A stretch of 64,000 nucleotides of DNA from Tupaia tana (taxonomy: Eukaryota; Chordata; Mammalia; Scandentia; Tupaiidae): assembly GCA_026018925.1 (NCBI GenBank), contig JAKSZU010000003.1, positions 5,407,867 to 5,471,866 on the forward strand, written 5' to 3'. The notes below the pieces were generated by a model that saw nothing but the letters and a program-made list of their open reading frames with translations, ran no database searches and was not told where the DNA came from. This document shows, in pieces, positions 56,237-64,000 of the stretch. A program made the translations under genes and the position numbers. How positions within the stretch are numbered: the first letter of the stretch is position 1; each line of letters begins with the position of its first letter.

Positions 56237-57804
56237 GGGTCTGGGGGTGAGCCCAGTGCTATGATGAAGTAGCTGCGTTCCTTGGATAACCCATAAAGGC
56301 TCGGCCTCTCTGTGCTTGTCATTATGGGTTTTCCCTATAAATAAGGGGCCGTACTTGGTGATCTCTTACCTTTCCTTCTAGTTTGAAAACAGGACCCAAA
56401 AGCAACCAGCAACCACTGTATACAAACTAACAAAGCAAACTTGTGTGTACTCAACTCATTCTCCACCGGGGCGGGAGGCTGAATGCCCTAGATGAGCCAA
56501 CATCAGTTCCTGTTGGAGATGCAAAGTATCCTAGTACAGTGGTGTGTGGCCCTCCAAAGGGCCACAGTGTGTGGACAAATATGCAGTGTATCTGTGGTAT
56601 TAAAATTCCACAGGGTAGGGCCATGAGGGGTGTTATAAACAGGCCTGGAGGCTGGAGAGGAGGGAGAGAAAGGTCAAGGAAGTGCCGTAACTCACAGAAG
56701 GATTGCCTTTCTGCGTATTGGTGGTCACCTGGTCAGTGGTTCGTCACTGAGTTATCGAGCAGCTCTATGGGTGCACCTGAGTCAGCCGGCAGGCTTGCAC
56801 CTGTGATGTGAGGGGTACTGATCTCTGGTGGTGGAGCCGTCATGGCGACGGGCTTGGGTCACGGCCCGGGTTACTCGCTGATCCTGGCTTGTAGTACTAG
56901 AGGGCTCAAGCCCCACCCTCCCCTGCTGCGCTCGCCTGCTACCTTAGACAAGACATGCACTGTTCCTTGGGCCCAGGGGCAGTTAACAGTCGGTGAAATG
57001 TCTGCCCTCTCAGTTGGTCCCGTATTTGACACAGTGCCCTATTTCATAGATTTGGGGATCCACCTTTTAATTTCTCTGAAGTCAGGATATCTCTCGACAT
57101 TTGATGGTATCTTTGACATGATGAGCTGGATTGAGGTTTCATAGCCAGAAAAGGGAAGGTCCCTGATGAGTTTAAACCAAGAGGAGAAGGCACAGGAGAA
57201 TTCAGGGGTATCCGACAGTGGGACTTGTCACCAGAATGTAACTGGAGCCCACTGGAAAGTGATAGGGAACCAAGGCTGTGCCTCTGGCCATCTCTCCAGG
57301 CCACATGACCTTCTCGCTCAAGGACTTTCTGCTCTCTGCTGGGCAGTCAGAGAAGGCCCTTGGCTCTCCCCCACCCAGCTCTGAGCCTACCAGTCAGCAG
57401 GCCAGAGTAAAGTAAGGTCGGACCACTGCATGATGTCTGGGGGTGCCAAGGGTGGAGGAGAGGCCCAGGCAATGCCTCTGAAAAGTTAGCACGTCAGGAT
57501 CCTACAGAGCATTCAGCGTTTACTTGAAAATTTGGGAGAGTTTGTCCTGTGTTCTGTGATATAATAGCTAGCATTGTGTCGAGGCACCTTTCTGAGTCTT
57601 ACACGTTCGTCTGGTCCTCCAGACATCCCCAGGACCTACATGTCTGTGTCGTCCCAGTTTGGTAGAGAAGGACATCACCAAAGTAGGAGGTTAAATCCAG
57701 GACCTGAGGTGAGATGCCTGGGGAGGTGGGAAACCAGGCTTCAGTCGTGGGCCTGAGACCCGCAGAGCCCATCCCCTGAGCAAGGTGCCTAACCAGCGTG
57801 AACC

Positions 57805-58125
57805 AACCTGTGTAGAAACCCCCTTCCTTTCTACCTCCTGCTTGTTCTTTCACTCACTCCAACACCCACCCACGCTCACTCAGGTTGCCAGTGCTTTCCA
57901 TTTTGCAAAATCCAGTGGACACCTGTCAGTCCTCCTCTTCCTCCGGACTCAGGAATGGCTGACAGATGTGACCACTCCCCTTTCTAAAGCATTCCCGGCG
58001 TTCCTCTGTGCTGCACTCAGGATTCTCCTCATACTTGTCTGGTTCTGTATTTCTATGATTGCTCCTACTCTTCTTTCCTTTCTTCCTTTTTTTTTTTTTT
58101 TTTTTAAAGTAACAAAGTCCATGAT
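57805..58125 (+). repeat. Possible L2-related sequence
   Basis: Pyrimidine-rich, with words such as 'ttctaaagcattcccggcg'. It leads towards the clearer L2 at 58490. Weak. Confidence 0.3.
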
Positions 58126-58604
58126 GTGATTCACATACTGTGCAACTCCCCTTTCCTCTTGAGCATTGGATACTGGCCTTCCTTGTGGCTCTGGCCAGGC
58201 CCGCTGATCTCCTTCTGGACAGTGGCTCTCCCTTCCCTGGCTGTGGTTTCCATGGTTTGTGATCGTGTGTCCTAGTCCCTTTCCCCTCGCCCTACTCCTT
58301 TTCCTGAGTCAGTAATCAGCCCCATGTCCACCCAGTCGTTCCCACAAGGGTGATGTCTGACTCTCGCTCACTCACCCATGTCCAGGTCAGCACTCTCCTC
58401 AATGGTGCTTGCTTATTAGCACCTGCCTCCTCCCCTACTGGGCCAGGCCATCCTTATCTTTCTATTGAATTATTTGAGTAGGCTGAGCTCTGCCGCACCT
58501 GCTCGGTCTGCCCCTTCGTGCGACAGTTAGGGATGTTTTCTAAAAACATCTTATCACATCACTTCCCTGTCTGAGAGGCTTCATTGGAGTCTACTTTTTT
58601 CCTT

Positions 58605-58745
58605 GCTGTGTTCTGATCCTCCTCCTCAGCCTCCCAAGTAGCATGCCATTGCACCCAGCTTTTCAGGGTGAACCAGGATTCCAACTCTGGCCTCCCAAGT
58701 GGCTTCGGCCTGCCAGGGAGCAGCATACCAGCATGCACACCGTGG
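58605..58745 (-). repeat. Chimeric tRNA/7SL SINE, copy 2
   Basis: On the + strand: 'gatcctcctcctcagcctcc', 'caagtagcatgccattgcac' and 'ccagcttttcagggtgaacc' form a reversed 7SL part missing 'ctgggattacagg'. It joins a reversed tRNA-like head ('aaccaggattccaactctgg'). Same arrangement as the copy at 46537. Confidence 0.75.
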
Positions 58746-58847
58746 CTGACCTGGAGTCCCATCATTCACATGTTCACTGATGTGCCTGTCCTTCTCGCAC
58801 TTCCTCTCATCTTCTCTAGCCTTCTGTTCTGCCTTTTCGTCTTTTTA

Positions 58848-59048
58848 TTATTTTATTTATTTATTTTATGAGAGAGACAGGCAGATACAAGTACCCTTCA
58901 TTGGTCTCGCCCTGTCACAGCCCTCCCCCGAAGCCAGCCAGGGTCACAGGTACACATGGGCACACCCACCACGGTCAGGTCGAGCCAGGATCTGAACCTG
59001 GCCTTCACATATGACTCCAGCCTCACACAGAGGCCCCACCACCACCTG
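58848..59048 (-). repeat. SINE type D, inside L2
   Basis: Minus-strand: 'tttatttattttatgagaga' is the reversed tail, 'ggcacacccaccacggtcag' the body, 'gagccaggatctgaacctgg' the reversed B-box region. Confidence 0.75.
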
Positions 59049-59510
59049 TGCTCTGAGTGTTAAGTCCCTCAAACTGACTTGTTCCTCCAGGCCTCCTGCA
59101 CTTGTACAGGCTGTTCCCTCTCCCTGGATCAGTCTTCTCTGTCCTCTTGGCCACCTGCTTTTTCCTAAAGCCTCAGATGCAATGCCTCTTCCTTGGGGAA
59201 GCCTTTTTGGAAGCCCCAGACAGGGCTGCACATCTTATCCCAGGATCCCTCACAAGTAATGGGTGCTGATGATGAGAAACACATTTACTTGTATTCCTTT
59301 GCCATTCACTTCTGAGCTTTGTTGAGGACAGAGACTGAAGCCTCAGTTGTGGAGAGCTACCAATCTGAGCAAACATGGTGACTTTTAGACAAATGGAGAG
59401 GTGTGGTTTTGTGAGCTGTCATTTGTATGGCAATGAAAGCAATTTGCATGTCAATGCACTAGTTGCCTAAAACTGCAGAGCAGTATCTGTTTTTAAAAAG
59501 CCACATGTTG

Positions 59511-59692
59511 GGGCTGGTAGATGGCATGGTGGTTAAGGGCATGGGACTCCTACATGGCTGACCGTGGTTTGAGTCCCAGACCTGGTGACTTGCTCTCTCA
59601 CTTTCCCTCTCTCTTTCTCTCACTCTGTCCCTCCTGGTCAAATTTGAAAAAATAAATAAAGTTAAATAAAATAATTCTTAAAAAAAAAAAAA
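59511..59692 (+). repeat. SINE type B
   Basis: Full copy: ggggctggtagatggcatgg head, CT tract, 'ctggtcaaatttgaa', A/T tail. Target repeats 'aaagccacatgtt' and 'aaagccacgtgtt'. Confidence 0.94.
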
Positions 59693-60319
59693 AGCCACGT
59701 GTTTATCAGAATTCGCCCCAAGAAATTTTAAAAAAAAAAAAAAAAGAACAACCTACGGCACCAGTTGTTAGCCGATTAACATAAAAACAACTGGCTTTCC
59801 ATTCCATTTCCTTGTCCCTCATTTTCTGCCCGTTAAGAAAAGAAACCTGGGACCAGTTTGGGGTTGCAGCCGTTTCCATCAGAGAAGTCAGGTCCAGCCA
59901 GTCCTCGCTTTTCTATACTTGTATGTCTTTAGTGTGTTTATTTTTATGTTTATTTCTAATCCACAGCCCCCCACTCAAAAAAACACATTCTGCCAACCAG
60001 GTCCCAACACTTAATATGTGCTGGATCTCGAGGATTCTATGGTGAATACCATTTGGATATTAGCAAGTGTTTGTCTTCCAGGTGAACACGTATATGTCAA
60101 AGTTTGAGCATTTGCTCTGGCACACAAGCGGTCCATGTCAGTTCCTGTAAAGAAATAAGGCATTTGTATTTAAGGCGATACAGAAATGAGAGGAAGTCCA
60201 CTTGCATGTCAGTGGTTACTGGCAAAGAACAGTGACAGGGCAAAGAAATGGTGGCATGAAGCAGGTGCCAAATGTGTCTCCTACTGTGTTAAGAGGCTTC
60301 TCCACTGAACTATGAAGTC

Positions 60320-60830
60320 AGAAAGGGATGGACAGTGACGCAGATGTGAAACGTGACATTCTGTGAGACCACCCCAATGAGAAGCTGGATCTGTGTCTAG
60401 AGACCTCCCTGAGTACTTGTACTCTGGGCACATGCATGCCCGTAATGCGGAGGCTGACCCAGAGTAGATCACAGCCTGGAGACCCTGTTGGAGGTACTGA
60501 CCGTGTGTCTGTCTCCCGTACCCCCTCACACTCATGAGAGAAAGAAATAAACAAACTTTTTTTTGGTGAGGTTTTTGCTATAGGGCACATGCACTTGCCA
60601 GAGAGACAGAGACAGACAGAAAACGAAAAATCACCCCCAGGGGGATGGCCACACCACAATCTCTTCTCCTCCATTCTCCTTTCTGGATTTTGGGCACTCA
60701 CACACGTACATGGCATGTGTTTCAAGCCACTGAATCCAGGTCTCAAACCATAGTCAACTATGTGGGAGTCCAGCACCTTAACCACTACGCCACCTGCTGG
60801 CTCCCAAACTTAATTTAAAAAAAAAAAAGA
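60320..60830 (+). repeat. SINE type D, tail split by a type A copy
   Basis: 'gtctagagacctccctgagt', 'tggagaccctgttggaggt' and 'ctcatgagagaaagaaataa' mark the body and tail. The tail continues after the inserted SINE as 'aaacttaatttaaaaaa'. Confidence 0.75.
60560..60804 (-). repeat. SINE type A, nested in type D tail
   Basis: Full minus-strand copy: 'ggtgaggtttttgctatagg' to 'acgccacctgctggctccc'. Confidence 0.94.
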
Positions 60831-61484
60831 CAGCATATATTATGCACTAATTTAATAACTCCGAGGTAGTGACAAGCAGGTTGATGTGGCTCGCTTACAA
60901 GATCAGGTGTTAAGGGAGGGTCTTCCAGACCTTTGCTTTGTGTAAGCAATTGCACTTGTGCTGTGAAGGAAAGGAGTCTGGCTTATCTCTGACAGCAGAG
61001 GGGGGGAGTCATTCTGAGGAAAGAACTAATTCGGGAACCTCCTGACTAAATCATAGTCGCTTTTTAAATCTGTTTGCTGGCTGCCTGCTTCTGCCCCACT
61101 TGGAGCCCTGGCCACGTGTCAGTCTTTGAGCTCGCTGTGCTCCCAATTCATGTTATTTTAGGTTGTCCTTTGGTCCGTTAAGTAGCAAACAGTAAGTTGC
61201 CAACAGTAAGTTGTTATTTTACAAATCATATACTCCATTTTCTTTGAAAAGGAATGTGTTTTAATTGTTCCATCAAGGCCTGCCCAAGAATACACATACA
61301 TGCTTTCTGATATGTTTTTATCCCCTCTGCCGTGCTCCTGCTTTTCAGGCGGTGTAGCCAGCCTCAAGGCTTGCACGTAAGAAATGTCCCCTGTAAATGC
61401 ACCTGCAGTTAGTGTCACAGTGAGTGTGGCCATGGTCAGACCACACTGGAGTGCCACATCTTCCCCTTGGTGTCTGTGAGACTG

Positions 61485-61620
61485 TGGGTGAGTTATTTCA
61501 AGCCTTAGTTTCTTCCTGTGTAACTTGGGAATAACAGCAGCACGTAGCTGATGGCGTGGACACAGGCTAAATCACATGAGCATAGTGTTCACCAAAGCGC
61601 CTGCGCAGGAGTGGGGTCCC
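61485..61620 (+). repeat. Probable MIR remnant
   Basis: 'tgggtgagttatttcaagcc', 'ttagtttcttcctgtgtaac' and 'ttgggaataacagcagcacg' follow MIR order ('caagttacttaacc', 'cagtttcctcatctgtaaa'). Confidence 0.6.
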
Positions 61621-62154
61621 TGTAAACAGTCACCACAATGATGACCCTAAAAGGACAGAAAAGGCAGAAAGTTAAAAGTCGGCGTCTCCGTTAGCACATC
61701 CACAACAGCTGTGGGTCTCCACTATCCGACTTTTCTCCGTGTGAAGATGGGTGTGTGTGCCAGGCGCAGTGGCAACATCTGTGAGTGGATGTCCCAGCGC
61801 GTGTACTGCCATTCCTCAGAAAGCCCTGCAGGGAAGGGGGGGGGGGGGGTTCACTCTATTTTACAAGGAAGAAATTCGGCCTCAAGGGGCATGAGTGGCT
61901 GAAGGTCACGGCGAAGGTGAAGACAGTTTGGTTGTGGATGTGGCCTAGACGGTGCCTGTTCTCCCTTGTACATGGTTTCCCACTCGGACTTGAAACGCCC
62001 CGAGTTGTCTCCACTAGAAAAGACTGCAGAAGAGAGATCCTCACACTCCGTGAGCAGAGGACCCAGCTCCTGTGCCCAGGCACCTTCTGTCGGCGCCACA
62101 CTGTAATGACTTTGCAAATTGCTCTTTCACATTTAGATTTGAAATAGTAATTCT

Positions 62155-62388
62155 TTTTTTTTTTTCCTATAGGCATGTGCACGTGCCAGAGAGAAAATGA
62201 GAAATCACTCCCCCCTGCCCCAGAGGGAATAGCCATGCTGCATCCCTTCTCCTCCATTTTCCTCCTAGGATCTTGGGCACACACACACACATGCCTGGCT
62301 TGAGTTTTAAGTCACTAGCTCTGGGACTTGAACCATGGTTGACCACATGGGGGTCCAGCAACATAACCATTATGCCATCTGCTGGTCC
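62155..62388 (-). repeat. SINE type A
   Basis: Minus-strand: T run and 'cctataggcatgtgcacgtg' to 'atgccatctgctggtccc'. Target repeats 'tgaaatagtaattctt' and 'tgaagtagtcattctt'. Confidence 0.95.
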
Positions 62389-62919
62389 CTGAAGTAGTCA
62401 TTCTTAACAGGGCAATACCGTCTAAGAACAATGGCATGCCAGATTAGGGACTGCCAAGGGCCCGCAACTGAATGATGATCTATTTTACTGCTAAACCCCA
62501 AAGACATGCACACGTTCGTGGGCATACTTTTAAGCTCCAGCAAACTGTGATGTTTCAAGATGAGTTAGAATCGCCTTTTGTCAGACTCAAGCTGCAGGAC
62601 ACCTGTGGGGACTTAGGTGACTTACCTGTCTTGAATTCTTCTGGAATGAATTGACCAGAATGCTCTGGTACCCTGAGACCTGAGATCCCTTCTTGAATAT
62701 GTTCCCTCCCAGAATCTCCTGAACGACGGAAATCTATGTCATCGAATGCAGTACAGAATTACCCTTGCTCAGTAAAAACAATCGCTTTGTTCTTGGAGAA
62801 GGTAATGAAGTAGATCAAATGTTGCCAAGTCCATTCAAGGAAAAATGAGTGAGAACAGGAAGTATTCCAAGTAAGAGAGGGTTCTTAACTATAAACCCAG
62901 GGAGTTTTAAAAGTAACAT

Positions 62920-63177
62920 TAGGGGGACCAGCCTGGTACTACAGCAGTTAAGGGAGCCAGATTCCACGTGGCTGACCAAGTTCAAATCCCGGTCCTAGCA
63001 ACTTGAAAACATGCTGGATGCCCGTGCATTTGCACCCCAAGTCCTGATGTGATGGAGAAGTAGAGGGGAGGAAGGATTGCAGCGTGGCCGTACCCCGTGG
63101 GGTGCTTTCTTGTTTTCTTTCTCCTCTTTTCTCTTTCCAGCAAGTGCATGTACCCTCTGGCAATAAAAATAAATAAA
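62920..63177 (+). repeat. SINE type C
   Basis: A good type C reference: gggggaccagcctggtacta head, 'agttcaaatcccggtcct', 'aacatgctggatgcccgtgc', 'aagtcctgatgtgatgg', CT run, and 'ccagcaagtgcatgtaccct'. Confidence 0.9.
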
Positions 63178-63186
63178 AGTGGTATC

Positions 63187-63305
63187 AGGGCCCGCTGGTC
63201 GTGAAGTGGTAATTTAGCTCTCTGGAATGCCAGAGCACACAGGAAGGCCCCGGGTTTACGTCCTGAAACCTCCCTGTCGGCACCAGGCCTATACACACCT
63301 GCCCG
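63187..63305 (+). repeat. SINE type D, 5' fragment
   Basis: 'gggcccgctggtcgtgaagt', 'cccgggtttacgtcctgaaa' and 'cctccctgtcggcaccagg', then lost near 63305. Confidence 0.65.
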
Positions 63306-63314
63306 TGATCCAGG

Positions 63315-63482
63315 CTTTTCAACCATTTATTAACTATCTTGGATTAGTTTGCATTTTCTTGGTTAATTATCCCTTACATCAACCACTGTATAGAAATTTA
63401 AGCATAAGTAATGGAATCATACACTAAGTAGGTGAACTGTGTCAATGTGAACTATGTATCAATAAAGCTGTTTTTTAAAAAA
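63315..63482 (+). repeat. L1 3' end fragment
   Basis: 'aagcataagtaatggaatca' and the end 'tgtatcaataaagctgtttt' resemble an old L1 3' terminus with its polyadenylation signal (aataaa) and A run. Confidence 0.55.
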
Positions 63483-63844
63483 AGTCATTAAATGATCTCA
63501 CTCTCCCTCCTGTGCTGCGAAAGAGGCACAATATTCTCTTTGCTGGCGAATTCTGTAGGACATTACAGGAACAGTGAATTCCCTGTTTAAACTCTTTTAG
63601 AGCATAGGAAAGCATGGAGCTTCCCAACTCGTTCTTGCAGCAAGCTTGATCCTGAAATGAAAACCAGAGGAAGATAGCACACGAGAGTGAAAATAAGGCT
63701 CACTGCCCTGTGTGAAACATGGGCACAACTCCGAAGTAAAACCCACCAGGAGCCGTGCGCAGTACTGGAGGCCTGCCGTGTTGTGGCCCGCGAGGCTCAT
63801 CCAGGAAAAGCAGGACTACGTCTTAGATTAAGGACTTTACTAAA

Positions 63845-64000
63845 GGGGGCCAGCAAGGGCTTGGTGGTTAAGGTATGATCTCCAAACCACAGTTCAAGTC
63901 CTGCACCCAGCGGCTTGGAACGCTGGGCGTATGTGCATGCGTGCCCAAAATCCCGAGAGGAGAATGGAGAAGGGATTGTGGCATGGCCGTCCCCCAGTGT
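63845..64000 (+). repeat. SINE type A, cut by the window end
   Basis: ggggccagcaagggcttgg head, shortened B-box region 'agttcaagtcc', and 'tgcatgcgtgcccaaaatcc' body running off the edge. Confidence 0.93.

Larger units (their letters stand above)
58490..59340 (+). repeat. L2 fragment, interrupted by two SINEs
   Basis: 'cttatcacatcacttccctg', 'aggcttcattggagtct', then 'ctccctctccctggatcag' and 'cttggggaagcctttttgg' follow the order of the L2 3' part on the + strand. Confidence 0.7.
51574..64000 (+). other. PRKAG2: PRKAG2 intron (partial), downstream of the 51504 exon
   Basis: This intron starts at the gtgagt donor and runs off the window. I looked for the next exon (AVEDSESGVYM..., leading into the first CBS repeat) and did not find it. 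The first 3 kb (51.6-54.4 kb) have no SINE, only one MIR and a small duplication. Further downstream SINEs return but are sparser than in the preceding intron. Unassigned stretches over 300 bp: 52410-53010, 53260-54430, 55340-56020, 56240-57800, 59700-60310, 60840-61480 and 62400-62910. Confidence 0.85.

Noticed and set aside
61080..62760. Possible next PRKAG2 exon before the window end
   Set aside because: I looked for coding of AVEDSESGVYM and the first CBS repeat and found no match with splice sites.

Overview
The window is nuclear DNA of a placental mammal. It lies inside one large gene, PRKAG2 (the gamma-2 regulatory subunit of AMP-activated protein kinase, AMPK), read on the + strand. 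Only two coding exons can be supported. A 215-bp exon at 16395-16609 encodes part of the long N-terminal extension of gamma-2. A 70-bp exon at 51504-51573 ends in the short-isoform start, MLEKLEF. Both have good splice sites, and their reading frames agree with each other. The rest is three intron pieces: 1-16394, 16610-51503 (about 35 kb, complete) and 51574-64000. The N-terminal exons of the long isoform and the exons for the four CBS repeats lie outside the window.

The second exon sits in a dense CpG island (about 50.93-51.88 kb). In other mammals a second promoter just upstream of this exon makes a short gamma-2 that begins at the same methionine. The sequence fits that model: there are GC boxes, an in-frame stop just before the splice acceptor, and no in-frame ATG before MLEKLEF. 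So the two exons report two products of one gene: long gamma-2 (both exons) and short gamma-2 (second exon onward).

The introns are packed with about 60 copies of tRNA-derived SINEs. Four types can be separated by eye. Type A (about 250 bp) has a tRNA-like head with an intact B box, a 'gtgcgtgcgtgcccaagatc' body, a CT-rich stretch, and ends near 'ccctatagcaaaaacctct'. Type B (about 150-180 bp) has a similar head, then a CT tract and 'ctggtcaaatt' plus an A/T tail. Type C is an older, diverged relative of A ending near 'ccagcaagtgcatgtaccc'. Type D (about 200 bp) has a different tRNA-like head, contains 'cctccctg...ggcacatgcc' and ends in 'catgagagaaataaataaac'. Two further copies (46.5-46.8 kb and 58.6-58.74 kb) join a tRNA-like head to a 7SL (Alu-like) piece. 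7SL-derived SINEs occur only in primates, rodents, tree shrews and their close relatives, and tRNA/7SL chimeras were described from tree shrews. I therefore suspect a tree shrew (Tupaia), with colugo as the main alternative. This is inference.

Other content: an L1 3' end at 46.4-47.76 kb facing an antisense L1 at 47.96-50.24 kb, with a 29-base G run between them; smaller L1 3' ends; L2 and MIR remnants; three copies of an old LTR-like repeat; a hAT-like remnant; three copies of a roughly 78-bp palindromic mariner-type MITE, one split by a SINE; and five short tandem arrays. The most striking array (39.57-40.35 kb) repeats a splice-donor-like 'ctggtaagc' 18 times. I saw no tRNA, rRNA, snRNA or miRNA gene, no second protein gene, and no previously undescribed functional system. 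The notable signals concern genome structure and the alternative promoter.
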